Source: Streptomyces olivoverticillatus (GTDB taxonomy: Bacteria > Actinomycetota > Actinomycetes > Streptomycetales > Streptomycetaceae). Taken from it: a stretch of 64,000 bases of DNA. Positions 37,605 through 47,050 of the stretch are shown here, one piece after another (within the stretch, counting starts at the first letter, position 1; every line of letters starts with the position of its first letter). The DNA is taken from NCBI RefSeq assembly GCF_014203555.1, contig NZ_JACHJH010000004.1, positions 496,001 to 560,000 of the forward strand, read 5' to 3'. Below the pieces are notes generated by a model. The model saw only the letters and a program-made list of their open reading frames with translations, searched no databases and had not been told where the DNA came from. The translations under genes and the position numbers were made by a program.

Positions 37605-37672
37605 TATGCGTCCGGATACGCTCCGTATGCCCGCGTAGCCATACGTATGTCCTACGTATGCCTTATGCCCAC
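37605..37672. repeat. cluster of TATGC/TACGTATG repeats before the S33 peptidase gene
   Basis: Within the 219-bp gap after holB, TACGTATG occurs twice with an 11-bp period (around 37642-37660), and related GTATGC/GATACGC/CGTATGCC copies precede it. The TACGTA cores are palindromes. This may be an operator array or simple repeat drift. Confidence 0.5.
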
Positions 37673-37699
37673 CTGTCTTCCACACAGAGGGATCAGCTG

Positions 37700-39295
37700 A
37701 TGGACGCCAGTCGCCTGCTTCGCACCTCCGGCACGCTGGTCGCGACCGCGGCCCTGCTGATCTCCGCCGCCGCGCCCGTCGTGGCGGGTGATTCGGGCGA
37801 GGCGGGCGGTGGCTTCGCCCCGTCCGCGGAGCTCGCGGCTCCGGCGCCGCCCTTGCGGCCGCTGCCCACGCAGCTGCCCGCGGCCCTCCGCCCGTACTAC
37901 GAGCAGAAGCTGAGCTGGCACTCCTGCGGCACCAAGGGCAAGGGCTTCGAGTGCGCGACGATGCGGGCGCCGCTCGACTACTCCGCGCCCCGCGCGGGCG
38001 GCGTGGTCAAGCTCGCCGTTTCCCGCAAGAAGGCGTCCGGCCCCGGCAAGCACCTCGGCTCGCTGATGGTCAACCCCGGCGGGCCCGGCGGCTCGGCGGT
38101 CGGCTTCCTCCAGCAGTACGCGGCCGCCGGCTACCCCGCCGAGGTCCGGGCCCGCTACGACATGGTCGCCATGGACCCGCGCGGCGTGGCCGGAAGCGAG
38201 CCCGTCACCTGCCTGTCCGACGCGGAGATGGACGACTACGCCAAGGTCGACCAGACCCCCGACAACGCCACCGAAGTCCGGCAACTGGTCGCGGCCTACA
38301 AGAAGTACGCGCGCGGCTGCCTCCAGCGCTCCGGAAAGCTCCTGCGCCACGTCTCGACCATCGAGGCTGCGCGCGACATGGACATGTTCCGCTCCGTCCT
38401 CGGCGACGACAAGCTGCACTACGTCGGCGCCTCGTACGGCACCTTCCTCGGCGCCACGTACGCCGGGCTCTACCCGAACCGCGTCGGCAGGCTCGTCCTC
38501 GACGGCGCGCTGGACCCCTCCCTCGGCTCCGAGCAGGTGAACCGGGACCAGACGGACGGCTTCCAGACGGCCTTCACGTCCTTCGCGAAGGACTGCGCGG
38601 AACACGAGGACTGCCCCCTGGACGCATCGCTGCCGTCCGTGGCGGGAGCCCGTCTCAAAGCGTTCTTCAACCAGCTCGACCGCCGCCCGCTCGCCGTCGG
38701 CAAATCCCGCGAGCTCACCGAGAGCCTGGCGACCACGGGTGTGATTTCCGCCATGTACGACGAGGCCGCCTGGCCCCTGCTCCGCAAGGCCCTGCACGAC
38801 GCGCAGAACGGCGACGGCGCCCTGCTCATGCGGCTCTCCGACGCCTACTACGAGCGGAACGCCCACGGCGGCTACACCAACCTCATGGCCGCGAACTCCG
38901 CCGTGAACTGCCTCGACCTCCCGCCCGCCTTCCGCAGCACCGCCGCCGTCCGCCGGGCCCTCCCCGACTTCGAGAAGGCCTCACCGGCCCTGGGCGCGAG
39001 CTTCGCCTGGTCCGCCCTGTCCTGCGCGTACTGGCCCACTCCGGCCACCGGCGGTCCGCACCGCATCGAGGCCCGCGGCGCCGCCCCGATCCTGGTCGTC
39101 GGCACCACCCGCGACCCGGCCACCCCCTACCCCTGGGCCCGCGCCCTGGCCGGCCAGCTCTCCTCGGGCCGCCTCCTCACCTACGACGGCGACGGCCACA
39201 CCGCGTACACCCGGGGCAGCACCTGCATCGACAAGGCGGTCAACGCCTACCTCCTGACCACCGCCGCGCCTCCCACCTCCCAGAAGTGCTCCTGA
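37700..39295 (+). CDS. exported alpha/beta hydrolase, S33/TAP-like peptidase
   Basis: A 531-residue exported protein. A Sec-type signal (RLLRTSGTLVATAALLISAA ending near VVAG) precedes the mature enzyme. VNPGGPGGSAVGFL is the oxyanion motif, VGASYGTFLG carries the nucleophile Ser, GTTRDPATPY the Asp and GDGHTAY the His, as in Streptomyces tripeptidyl aminopeptidases (Tap/SlpD/SlpE). The C-terminal TAP-like domain is complete. ATG 37700 has GAGGGA 8-9 nt upstream; ATG 37658 would place 14 residues before the signal peptide. Confidence 0.88.
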   Translation: MDASRLLRTSGTLVATAALLISAAAPVVAGDSGEAGGGFAPSAELAAPAPPLRPLPTQLPAALRPYYEQKLSWHSCGTKGKGFECATMRAPLDYSAPRAGGVVKLAVSRKKASGPGKHLGSLMVNPGGPGGSAVGFLQQYAAAGYPAEVRARYDMVAMDPRGVAGSEPVTCLSDAEMDDYAKVDQTPDNATEVRQLVAAYKKYARGCLQRSGKLLRHVSTIEAARDMDMFRSVLGDDKLHYVGASYGTFLGATYAGLYPNRVGRLVLDGALDPSLGSEQVNRDQTDGFQTAFTSFAKDCAEHEDCPLDASLPSVAGARLKAFFNQLDRRPLAVGKSRELTESLATTGVISAMYDEAAWPLLRKALHDAQNGDGALLMRLSDAYYERNAHGGYTNLMAANSAVNCLDLPPAFRSTAAVRRALPDFEKASPALGASFAWSALSCAYWPTPATGGPHRIEARGAAPILVVGTTRDPATPYPWARALAGQLSSGRLLTYDGDGHTAYTRGSTCIDKAVNAYLLTTAAPPTSQKCS

Positions 39296-39373
39296 TCACC
39301 CTGGTCGGAGCACCCCCGGAACCTGTGTAAACTTGTCCCCGCTGCTCCTGCCGACCTAGGCATCCGGCAGCGC

Positions 39374-39447
39374 GCCGCCTTAGCTCAGTTGGCCAGAGCA
39401 ACGCACTCGTAATGCGTAGGTCTCGGGTTCGAATCCCGAAGGCGGCT
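39374..39447 (+). tRNA. tRNA-Thr (CGT anticodon)
   Basis: A full cloverleaf: 7-bp acceptor stem (GCCGCCT with AGGCGGC), D-arm TAGCTCAGTTGGCCAGAGC, anticodon stem ACGCA/TGCGT with loop CTCGTAA giving anticodon CGT (reads ACG), and T-arm CTCGGGTTCGAATCCCGA. The 3' CCA is not encoded. Confidence 0.96.
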
Positions 39448-39453
39448 CGGATC

Positions 39454-39490
39454 AGCCCCAGGACTCACTCGCCGTGACCTGGGGCTTTTT
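39454..39490 (+). terminator. rho-independent terminator of tRNA-Thr
   Basis: AGCCCCAGG (39454-39462) pairs with CCTGGGGCT (39478-39486), followed by TTTTT; an inner TCAC/GTGA pair extends the stem. It may also end the convergent small gene at 39502. Confidence 0.9.
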
Positions 39491-39501
39491 CATGCCCGGG
39501 C

Positions 39502-39864
39502 TCAGGTCGCGTCGAGCAGTTCCCACACCCGCAGGCTCGCCGTCCGGGGTGTGCCCGTGTGGCCGATGTCGTGCCGGAAGACGGTCCGGCCGCTCTGCTG
39601 TGCGTGGTGGGCGCGGGTCACGGTGCGGCAGGCGTCGAAGACGAACAGGGGGCGCTGGAAGAACGCGGCGAGGCTGCGGACCGGTGCGTGCACGGCGGGG
39701 CGCATGGTGTCGGTGGGAAGGGCGGAGCCGGCGGCGGCGAAGGCCCGCTTGGGGGCGGGGACGCCCTCGGCGTACCGGTCGACCGCCCCGTCCCCGATCT
39801 CCGCCAGGAGATCCCCCCACCGCGACCGGACCAGACCGGCGACCTCGTCCTCGGTCACACGCAT
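39502..39864 (-). CDS. hypothetical protein, 120 residues
   Basis: An ORF starting MRVTEDEVAGLVRSRWGDLL and ending RVWELLDAT. It contains two conserved-looking patches (HAPVRSLAAFFQRPLFVFDA and SGRTVFRHDIGHTGTP) but I recognise no family. ATG 39864 has GGAG about 11 nt upstream. Codon use is coding-like. It lies alone between the tRNA and the siderophore locus, converging on the tRNA terminator. The 208 bp between it and the exporter gene hold nothing I can assign beyond the exporter's terminator hairpin. Confidence 0.5.
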   Translation of the reverse strand: MRVTEDEVAGLVRSRWGDLLAEIGDGAVDRYAEGVPAPKRAFAAAGSALPTDTMRPAVHAPVRSLAAFFQRPLFVFDACRTVTRAHHAQQSGRTVFRHDIGHTGTPRTASLRVWELLDAT

Positions 39865-40051
39865 GGCGGATCCGTCTCCCCGTGCACACACGCCCGTTGG
39901 TGCGAACCACTGGCCTACGGCTTTCAGCGTGTATTCGCGTCCGCCCGTGTGCACAGGGCGAACGACCGGGCGCCCGAGGTGCTGTTGTGGAGCCAGTTCA
40001 CCTCGTGCGCCGAGAGCGCGTTCGGGGGGCGCGCGGTGATGCGTGCGCTTC

Positions 40052-40079
40052 GGGGTAGGAGCGGCCCCGCCCCTACCCC
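40052..40079 (-). terminator. hairpin at the end of the desABCD-exporter operon
   Basis: GGGGTAGG (40052-40059) pairs with CCTACCCC (40072-40079), with an extra GCGG/CCGC pair inside. The exporter stop codon (40073-40075) lies within the stem. Confidence 0.65.
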
Positions 40080-41575
40080 CGCTCCGCCCTCCACAGCAGC
40101 AGCGCCGTGATGCAGCCGCCCGTGAGGACCGCCGTGGCGCCTGCCAGTTGGCTGGTTTGGATGGCCGAGGTGAAGGCGTCGAGCACGGCTGCTCGGTCCG
40201 CCGGCGTGTGGGTTGCGGACTGGGCTGCGGGGAGGGAGGCGGCGCCCGTTGCCGTTGCCGGGAGGAGGGTCGTGAAGCGGGAGTTCATGACCGCGCCCAG
40301 GACGGCTACGCCCAGGCTCGTGCCCACCTCCGTCATCGTGCCGTCGATGCCCGCCCCGGCGCCCGCCTTGTCCTCGGGGATCGCGCTCATGACCGCCTCG
40401 ACGATGGCCGGGTTGGCCAGTGCGCAGCCGGTGCCCATGAGGAGGAGGCCCAGCAGCAGGGGGCCGTAGCCACCGTCCGTGAGGCAGGCCACGACCGTGA
40501 AGCCGCCTGCCAGCAGGGTCATGCCGGCGGCGATGGACGCCGGGCGGCCCAGCCGGGCTCCCATACGGAAGGCGACGCCCGAGAAGTTGAGGGCCACGAT
40601 CGTGAGGGCGAACGGGGCCATGCGCAGGCCCGTTTCCAGCGGGGTGTAGCCGCGGACGAACTGCAGCTGCTGGGTGAGCAGGAAGAGCACGCCCGCGCTG
40701 CCGAAGGTGATGAGCACTACGCCCGACACCGCCCCGACGAACCGCCGGTCGCGGAAGAAGTGCAGGTCCAGCATGGGGTGCCGGGTGTGCTGCTCCCAGA
40801 GGGCGAAGGCGGCGAGGATGGCGGCGCCCGCCGCGGCCGGCAGGAGCACTTCGGTCGAGGACCAGCCCGATTCCGGCATCTGGATGATCGCGTAGACGAG
40901 CGCCGTCATGCCGGCGGCGGACAGCAGCGCGCCGAGCAGGTCGGGCGGCCCGCCGCCCGGGTTCTTCGACTCCGGCACCAGGATCCGGACGGCGATCAGC
41001 CCGATCACCACGACCGGGATGTTCAGGAGGAAGATCGAGCCCCACCAGAAGTGGGCGAGCATGATGCCGCCGATGGGCGGTCCCGCGGCGAAGCCGAGGG
41101 CGCTCACCGCGCTCCAGATGCCGATGGCCCGGGGGCGTTCCTCCGCGTCGAAGACCTGCATGACCACGGCGAGCGTGGTGGTCAGCAGGAGGGCCCCGCC
41201 GACGCCCATCCCGCCGCGCGCAGCGGTCAGCTGGGCGGTGGACTGCGAGAGGGCGGCGGCCAGCGACCCGAGGCCGAAGAGAGCGAGCCCCGCGAGCAGC
41301 AGTTTCCTGCGGCCGTAGCGGTCCGCCGCGCTGCCCGAGGCGAGCAGCAGGCCGGCCTGGACGAGCGAGTAGGCGTTGATCACCCACTGGATGTCGGCGT
41401 TGGTCGCGCCCAGGTCCCTGGTGAGGGAGGGGATCGCCACGTTCAGGATCGTGTTGTCGAGCAGCACGGCGAGCTGCGCGAGGCAGATCACCGCGAGGAT
41501 CAGCCACCGGGTGGGGAGCCGGGGGAGGCGGGGCGGGGCCCCCGCCCCGGCGGCGGTTTCGGAGACAGCGGTCAC
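40073..41575 (-). CDS. DHA2-family MFS exporter, probable siderophore exporter
   Basis: A 500-residue, 14-helix drug:H+ antiporter of the EmrB/QacA type. LAQLAVLLDNTILNVAIPSL is helix 1 with motif D1 and GSAADRYGRRKLLLAG is motif A. The start GTG 41575 overlaps the desD stop (GTGA), so translation is coupled to the siderophore synthetase and export of desferrioxamine is the obvious role. The long frame upstream is the desD shadow. As I recall, the canonical S. coelicolor desABCD operon has no such gene at this position. Confidence 0.88.
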   Translation of the reverse strand: MTAVSETAAGAGAPPRLPRLPTRWLILAVICLAQLAVLLDNTILNVAIPSLTRDLGATNADIQWVINAYSLVQAGLLLASGSAADRYGRRKLLLAGLALFGLGSLAAALSQSTAQLTAARGGMGVGGALLLTTTLAVVMQVFDAEERPRAIGIWSAVSALGFAAGPPIGGIMLAHFWWGSIFLLNIPVVVIGLIAVRILVPESKNPGGGPPDLLGALLSAAGMTALVYAIIQMPESGWSSTEVLLPAAAGAAILAAFALWEQHTRHPMLDLHFFRDRRFVGAVSGVVLITFGSAGVLFLLTQQLQFVRGYTPLETGLRMAPFALTIVALNFSGVAFRMGARLGRPASIAAGMTLLAGGFTVVACLTDGGYGPLLLGLLLMGTGCALANPAIVEAVMSAIPEDKAGAGAGIDGTMTEVGTSLGVAVLGAVMNSRFTTLLPATATGAASLPAAQSATHTPADRAAVLDAFTSAIQTSQLAGATAVLTGGCITALLLWRAERG

Positions 41576-43437
41576 GGTGCGGGGGCGAAGCGGGCGATCG
41601 GGTTGCGGAGGGTGCCGACGAACTGCAGGGCCGCCGACGGGTCCGCGAGGTCGACCATCTGCTGGTTGTTGCGCAGTTGCAGCCGGTTGAGGCAGGACAG
41701 CGCGAACTCCTCGGTGAAGATGTCGTGCCGCTCGAACCTCTCGGCCAGGTGCGGCACCGAGTCCCGGTAGTCGCGGACGCACTCGGCGACGGTCCGCCAG
41801 AACGCCTCCTCGCCCAGGGCGCCGTCGGTGGCGAGCGTGGCGCCGAGGAAGCGGAAGAAGCAGTCGAAGACGTCGGTGAAGACGCAGAGGAGCTTCTCCT
41901 CCTCGGGGATGTCCGCGCGGATGCGCTGGACCTCCGGCGGCAGGTCCGCCTCGGGGTCCATGACGACGATCTCCTCGGCGATGTCCTTGAAGATCACCCG
42001 CTCGACCGTGCCGCCGTCGAGGACCATGATGACGTTCTCGCCGTGCGGCATGAAGGCCAGGTCGTAGGCGTAGAAGCTGTGCAGCAGCGGGGTCAGGTAG
42101 GCGTCGAGGTAGCGGCGCAGCCACACCTCGGGGGCCAGGCCCGACTGCTTGATCAGCGCGGCGGCGAGGGAGCGGCCCTCGCGGTCGGTGTGCAGCAGGG
42201 AGGCCATGGTGGCCAGGCGCCGACCGGGCTCCAGGTCCCGGACGGGGCTCTCGCGCCACAGCGCGGCGAGCATCTTCCGGTACGGCGAGTACCGGTCGGT
42301 GGCGGCCTCGTACTGCCGGTGGCGGTAGCCGATGGCCGCGCGCTCACGGATGATCGTCAGGCGTGCCGCTTGGAAGACGTCGTCCTTCGCGACGAGGTCG
42401 GCCAGCCAGTCGTTGATGGCCGGCGTCGCCTCCATGTAGGCGGCGGACAGGCCGCGCATGAAGCCCATGTTCAGCACGGACAGTGCGGTCTTCACATAGT
42501 GCTTGGTGGGGGCACTGGTGTTGAAGAAGGTGCGGATGGACTGCTGGGCGAGGTACTCGTCGTCGCCGGGGCCGAGGAGGACCAGGCGGCGCTGGGCGAC
42601 CTCGGCGGCGAAGGACACCGACAGCTTGTTCCACCACTGCCAGGGGTGGACGGGGAGCAGGTGGTAGTCGGCGAGGTCGAGGCCGAGTCCGGCCAGGGTC
42701 TCCGCGAAGCGGCCGAGGGTCTCGTCGCCGAGCTCCTCGCGCATCAGCCGGTCGTAGTCGAGGTCCGCGGCCGAGGTGAAGGTGGAGTGGTCGCGGTGGG
42801 CGGCCAGCCAGATCAGCCGGATGGGGCTCGCGGTCTCGGGTGCGTACGCGTGGTACTCGTGCACGCCGAAGCCGAGCCGCCCGTTGTTCGCGACGAAGCA
42901 CGGGTGGCCCTCGGTCATGCCGGTCTCGATCGCCTGGAAGCCGGACGCGGCCAGCTCGGCCGCGGAGACGTCCGGCTTGCCGAGCTTGTAGGCGGTGCCG
43001 GCCAGGGTGGAGGCGATCTCCTCCAGGTAGACGGGGAGGATCTGCTCGCTCAGGCCGAGCGCGCCGCGCAGCTCGATGCAGAAGTCGGTGGCGTCGAGCG
43101 GTAGCTCGGTGTCACCGCCGTGACGGGTGACACGGTAACGGGTGATGCTGTCGGCGTCGATGTGCCAGTGGTCGAGGGTCAGGACGCGGGCGGAGAAGCG
43201 GTACTCCACCGTGCCGTCGTCGCTGCGCACGGCGTAGCGGCCCGCCTCGTCGAGCGGCTCGGGGGTGAGCAGGCGCTCATGGGAGAACTCGGCGAGTGCC
43301 TTGCGGACCAGCAGCCGGTTGGCGGCGGCCCACTTCTGCGGGGTCAGGTGGGCGACGGCGTCGTGGACGTCCGCCGGGGCGTTCTGCGCGGGGCTGTTCG
43401 CGGGGTCGTACGCGGGATTGTTCGCGGGGCTGTTCAC
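41572..43437 (-). CDS. desD: NIS siderophore synthetase DesD
   Basis: A 621-residue IucA/IucC-family enzyme that joins and cyclises N-hydroxy-N-succinyl(acyl)cadaverine units into desferrioxamines using ATP. Typical patches are HPCFVANNGRLGFGVHEY, LLPVHPWQWWNKL, SAPTKHYVKTALSVLNMGFM and FMPHGENVIMVLDGG. The start GTG 43437 overlaps the desC stop. The first ~24 residues are repeats of the type (N)PAN/NPAY/DPANSPAQ not expected in DesD, which normally begins near DAVAHLTP; an internal start is possible. Confidence 0.95.
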   Translation of the reverse strand: MNSPANNPAYDPANSPAQNAPADVHDAVAHLTPQKWAAANRLLVRKALAEFSHERLLTPEPLDEAGRYAVRSDDGTVEYRFSARVLTLDHWHIDADSITRYRVTRHGGDTELPLDATDFCIELRGALGLSEQILPVYLEEIASTLAGTAYKLGKPDVSAAELAASGFQAIETGMTEGHPCFVANNGRLGFGVHEYHAYAPETASPIRLIWLAAHRDHSTFTSAADLDYDRLMREELGDETLGRFAETLAGLGLDLADYHLLPVHPWQWWNKLSVSFAAEVAQRRLVLLGPGDDEYLAQQSIRTFFNTSAPTKHYVKTALSVLNMGFMRGLSAAYMEATPAINDWLADLVAKDDVFQAARLTIIRERAAIGYRHRQYEAATDRYSPYRKMLAALWRESPVRDLEPGRRLATMASLLHTDREGRSLAAALIKQSGLAPEVWLRRYLDAYLTPLLHSFYAYDLAFMPHGENVIMVLDGGTVERVIFKDIAEEIVVMDPEADLPPEVQRIRADIPEEEKLLCVFTDVFDCFFRFLGATLATDGALGEEAFWRTVAECVRDYRDSVPHLAERFERHDIFTEEFALSCLNRLQLRNNQQMVDLADPSAALQFVGTLRNPIARFAPAP

Positions 43438-44018
43438 TGCGCTGTTCCTCGGCTCATCGCGGCTTCGAACTGGTCACGGGTGCAGACGCTCAGCAGGGCG
43501 TCCTTCTCGGGCTTCTCGATGGTGGTGACGGGCTCGAAGCCGACGGCCGCGTTGAGCGCGTGGACAGCGGTGTTGCGCACGTCCGGCTCCACCACGACGC
43601 GCCTGACCGCAGGGTCGTCGAAGAGCCACGCCATGACGGTGCTGATCACGGCCAGGGTGAAGCCGTGGACGGGCGTGTCGGCCGGCGCGCACAGGAAGTG
43701 CATGCCGACGTCGCCCTCCCGCGGCTCGTACAGGCCCACGAGCTCGACGCGGGCGGGGTCGTAGCGCTCGGCCAGGAAGGCCGGGCGGCCGTCGGCCAGC
43801 CCGAGGAAGGCGTCGTGGTACGGGCTTTCGGCGATCTTGCGGTACTCGTCGGCGACCTGGGCCACGTCGGCGTCCTGCATCATCCAGAACGCCGCCTTGG
43901 GGTGGGTCACCCAGCCGTGCAGCAGCTCGGCGTCGGCCTCCGGGTCGAGCGGGCGCAGCGCGAACTCGCCGAGCCGGCTGTCAGTGCGGGAGAAGGCAAG
44001 GGAGACAGGAGAGATCAC
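43434..44018 (-). CDS. desC: N-hydroxycadaverine acyltransferase DesC
   Basis: A 194-residue GNAT-type acyltransferase (IucB/RhbD/DesC group) that acylates N-hydroxycadaverine with succinyl-, acetyl- or other acyl-Co[21 protein letters not shown] and [18 protein letters not shown] are the family's CoA-binding and catalytic patches. GTG 44018 overlaps the desB stop, with GGAGGG upstream. It has a clear paralogue at 54110 on the other side of the locus. Confidence 0.94.
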   Translation of the reverse strand: MISPVSLAFSRTDSRLGEFALRPLDPEADAELLHGWVTHPKAAFWMMQDADVAQVADEYRKIAESPYHDAFLGLADGRPAFLAERYDPARVELVGLYEPREGDVGMHFLCAPADTPVHGFTLAVISTVMAWLFDDPAVRRVVVEPDVRNTAVHALNAAVGFEPVTTIEKPEKDALLSVCTRDQFEAAMSRGTAQ

Positions 44019-45313
44019 GAGAGGTCGCCCTCCGGTGCGCCGAACTCCTGGAAGGCGATCGACTTCTCCACCGCGTAGGGCTCGCGGCCCAGCAGCTCGC
44101 GGATGATCCAGGAGTTGCGGTACGGGCCCATGCCCAGGTCGGGGGAGGTGATGCTGTGGGTGTGGGTGCCGGCGTTCTGCAGGAAGATGCCGCGGCCGGT
44201 GGTGTCGATGCTGTAGTTGCGGGCGACGTCGAAGCGGCCGTGCCGGTCCCAGCGGATCCGGTCGTGCACCGGCTCCAGGAAGGCGGGGGGCCGGTAGCGG
44301 TAGCCCGTGGCCAGGACGAGGCCCTGGGTGGTGAGGGAGAAGTCGCGCTCCTGCTCGGCGTGGTGCAGCCCGAGTGTGTAGGTGCCGCTGGCCTCGTCGT
44401 AGGAGGCGCTGTCCAGGGCGGTGTTGGTCAGCAGCCGGGTGGGGACGGGGCCCTTGACGCTCTTCTGGTAGAGCAGGTCGTAGATGCTGTTGATCAGATC
44501 CGCGTCGATGCCCTTGAAGAGGCCCTTCTGTGCGGTCTCCAGCCGGTAGCGGGTGTCCTCCGGGAGGGCGTGGAAGTAGTCCACGTACTCCGGGGACGTC
44601 ATCTCCAGGGTGAGCTTGGTGTATTCGAGCGGGAAGAACCGGGGCGAGCGGGTCACCCAGTTGAGTCGGTAGCCGTGGGTGTCGGTGCCGTCCAGCAGGT
44701 CGTAGTAGATCTCCGCCGCGCTCTGGCCGCTGCCCACGACGGTGATGCTGTCCTTCTCCTGCAGCGCCGCCTTGCCGTCCAGGTAGCCGGAGTTGTGGAT
44801 GAGGTCGCCGCCGAGGCCCTGGCAGGCGTCCGGTATGAAGGGCGGGGTGCCGGTGCCCAGGACGAGGTGCCGGGCCCTGTGCTGAACCGTTTCTCCAGAG
44901 CCGGCCCGCACCGAGTGGACGGTGTAGAGCCCCTCGGCCTCGTCGTACTCGACGGAGGTGACCTCATGGCCGAAGCGGATCGAGGAGAGCTTGCCCGCGG
45001 CCCAACGGCAGTAGTCGTTGTACTCGCTGCGCACCGGGTAGAAGACCTCCCGGATGTAGAAGGAGTACAGCCGCCCGGATTCCTTGAGGTAGTTGAGGAA
45101 GGAGTACGGGGAGGTGGGGTCGGCCAGCGTGACCAGGTCGGCCATGAAGGGCGTCTGCAGCGTCGCGAAGTCGAGCAGCATTCCGGGGTGCCAGTCGAAC
45201 TCCGGCTTGCTCTCCAGGAACACGCCGTCGAGGTCCTCAAGCGGCTCGGTCAGGCAGGCCAGGCCCAGGTTGTAGGGGCCGAGCCCGATCGCGATGAAGT
45301 CATGGGTGGACAT
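44015..45313 (-). CDS. desB: cadaverine N-monooxygenase DesB
   Basis: A 432-residue flavin N-hydroxylating monooxygenase. [12 protein letters not shown] is the FAD-binding loop, [16 protein letters not shown] the NADPH-binding motif and [14 protein letters not shown] the C-terminal ATGY motif. It hydroxylates the free amine of cadaverine made by DesA. ATG 45313 has GAGAG upstream; it follows desA after 61 bp and overlaps desC. Confidence 0.95.
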   Translation of the reverse strand: MSTHDFIAIGLGPYNLGLACLTEPLEDLDGVFLESKPEFDWHPGMLLDFATLQTPFMADLVTLADPTSPYSFLNYLKESGRLYSFYIREVFYPVRSEYNDYCRWAAGKLSSIRFGHEVTSVEYDEAEGLYTVHSVRAGSGETVQHRARHLVLGTGTPPFIPDACQGLGGDLIHNSGYLDGKAALQEKDSITVVGSGQSAAEIYYDLLDGTDTHGYRLNWVTRSPRFFPLEYTKLTLEMTSPEYVDYFHALPEDTRYRLETAQKGLFKGIDADLINSIYDLLYQKSVKGPVPTRLLTNTALDSASYDEASGTYTLGLHHAEQERDFSLTTQGLVLATGYRYRPPAFLEPVHDRIRWDRHGRFDVARNYSIDTTGRGIFLQNAGTHTHSITSPDLGMGPYRNSWIIRELLGREPYAVEKSIAFQEFGAPEGDLS

Positions 45314-45374
45314 GTGTGGTCTCTCGTGCAGATGGCGAGCAGGGGGCGAGGGGCGGCGGAGGGGAGGGCGGCGT

Positions 45375-46892
45375 TCAGCCGGCTTTGCGGCGCTGCTCGG
45401 GGGTCACCTTCTCGGCGATGAACCGGCCCGCGTGGTCGGCGAGGAGGTCGAGGACGTGCGCGATGTCGTCCAGCGAGGTCTCCGGGTTGAGCAGGGTGAA
45501 CTTCAGGTAGTGGTGGCCGTCGACCTTGGTGCCGGCGACGACGGCGTCGCCGGAGGCGGCCAGTGCCTCGCGCGCGTGGAGGTTGGCGTCGTCGGCCAGC
45601 TCGCGCTCCGGGCCGGGCGCGGGCAGGTAGCGGAAGACGACGGTGCTCAGCTGCGACTTGGTGACCACCTCGAAGCGGGGGTCGCGGCTGAGCAGGTCGT
45701 AGGCCTGGGCCGCCCGGTCGACCACCTCGTCGAAGAGCTCGCCGATGGCGTCGGCGCCCATGATGCGCAGGGTCAGCCAGAGTTTGAGGGCGTCGAAGCG
45801 GCGGGTGGTCTGGATGCTCTTGTCGACCTGGTTGGGGATGCGCTGCTCGGCCATCCGGGCCGGGTTGAGGTAGTCGGCGTAGTACGTCGCGTGCCGCAGG
45901 ACGGCGGCGTCGCGCACCAGGACGGCGCTGGAACTGACCGGCTGGAAGAAGGACTTGTGGTAGTCCACCGTCACCGAGTCGGCGCGCTCGATGCCGTCGA
46001 GCAGATGCCGGCGGGTGGGGGAGGCGAGCAGGCCGCATCCGTACGCGGCGTCGACGTGCAGCCACACCCCGGCCCACTCGCACAGGTCGGCGATGCGGGG
46101 CAGCGGGTCGATGGAGCCGAAGTCGGTGGTGCCGGCGGTGGCGACGACGGCCATGACCGCGAGGTCCTCGGTGCGGCAGCGCTCCAGCTCGCGGGCGAGC
46201 GCCGCGGGCCGCATGCGCCGGTCCTGGTCGGTCTCGACGGGGATGACGGCGTCCATGCCGAGGCCGAGCATCTTCGCGGACTTCTGGACGCTGAAGTGGC
46301 CGGCTTCGGAGGCGAGGATGCGCAGCCGGGGGAGGAAGTCGTGTTTGGAGAGCGGGTTCCCGGCGTAGGCAGCCTCGGCGGCGGCCTTGGCGAAGGCTTC
46401 CTCGCGGGCCAGGAGCAGGGCCTGGAAGTTGGACTGGCTGCCGCCGCTGGTGAAGACGCCGTCGGCGCTCTCGCCGAGGCCGATGCGCCGGGCCGTCCAG
46501 TCGATCAGACGGCGCTCGATGAGGGTGCCGCCCGCGCTCTGGTCCCAGGTGTCCAGGGAGGAGTTGACGGCCGTCAGGACGGCCTCGCCGAGCAGGGCGG
46601 GGATGACCACCGGGCAGTTGAGGTGTGCCAGGTAGCGGGGGTGGTGGAAGTAGACGGCGTCGCGCAGGTAGACGTCCTCGAGCTCGTCGAGGGCCGCGGC
46701 GGGGTCGCTCAGCGGCTGCTCCAGGTCGATCGCGGAGATCTCGGGCGCCAGCGCGGCCGGGGTGATTCCGCTGAACGGCCGCTCGGCGCGGGATATCCGG
46801 GAGGCGACGCGTTCGACTCCGTCGGTCAGGGAGCGCCTGTAGTGGTCGACGTTGCGGTCGTTGAACAGGTGCGAACGCCCCTGGAAACTCAT
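45375..46892 (-). CDS. desA: lysine decarboxylase DesA
   Basis: A 505-residue PLP-dependent group II decarboxylase that converts lysine to cadaverine, the first step of desferrioxamine synthesis. [20 protein letters not shown] carries the PLP lysine (HK), and [20 protein letters not shown] the Asp and surrounding residues that hold the ring. ATG 46892 has GAGGACTGG upstream. An iron box lies 31 bp before the start, so it is the iron-regulated head of the desABCD-exporter operon. Confidence 0.96.
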   Translation of the reverse strand: MSFQGRSHLFNDRNVDHYRRSLTDGVERVASRISRAERPFSGITPAALAPEISAIDLEQPLSDPAAALDELEDVYLRDAVYFHHPRYLAHLNCPVVIPALLGEAVLTAVNSSLDTWDQSAGGTLIERRLIDWTARRIGLGESADGVFTSGGSQSNFQALLLAREEAFAKAAAEAAYAGNPLSKHDFLPRLRILASEAGHFSVQKSAKMLGLGMDAVIPVETDQDRRMRPAALARELERCRTEDLAVMAVVATAGTTDFGSIDPLPRIADLCEWAGVWLHVDAAYGCGLLASPTRRHLLDGIERADSVTVDYHKSFFQPVSSSAVLVRDAAVLRHATYYADYLNPARMAEQRIPNQVDKSIQTTRRFDALKLWLTLRIMGADAIGELFDEVVDRAAQAYDLLSRDPRFEVVTKSQLSTVVFRYLPAPGPERELADDANLHAREALAASGDAVVAGTKVDGHHYLKFTLLNPETSLDDIAHVLDLLADHAGRFIAEKVTPEQRRKAG

Positions 46893-46923
46893 GGCCAGTC
46901 CTCAACGGTTCGTCGGGCTTAAC

Positions 46924-46942
46924 TTAGGCAAGCCTAACCTAA
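46924..46942. promoter_or_regulatory. iron box before desA
   Basis: TTAGGCAAGCCTAACCTAA matches the DmdR/IdeR 19-bp consensus TTAGGTTAGGCTAACCTAA at 16 of 19 positions. Located 32-50 bp upstream of desA, it should overlap the promoter and repress the operon when iron is plentiful. Confidence 0.92.
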
Positions 46943-46956
46943 GTTGATCCCGAAAT

Positions 46957-46987
46957 GGGAAACCGGTACCGCGGGTACGGGTTTCCC
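46957..46987 (-). terminator. hairpin after the desF-like gene
   Basis: A 14-bp stem with one mismatch (46957-46970 with 46974-46987) and a 3-nt loop. It lies between the end of the desEF unit and the desA iron box, so it probably insulates the two transcripts. Confidence 0.7.
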
Positions 46988-47004
46988 GTGCGACTGCGGG
47001 AGCG

Positions 47005-47046
47005 TCGTGGCTGGTCGCGCAGTTCCCCGCGCCCCTTACGGGGCGC
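47005..47046. repeat. dispersed Streptomyces-type repeat with hairpin
   Basis: The stretch reading TCGTGGCTGGTCGCGCAGTT, then CCCCGCGCCCCTTACGGGGC, is of a kind I recall as frequent between genes in Streptomyces genomes. Its end forms a GCGCCCC/GGGGCGC hairpin (47029-47035 and 47040-47046) close to the desF stop. Confidence 0.6.
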
Positions 47047-47050
47047 CCCT

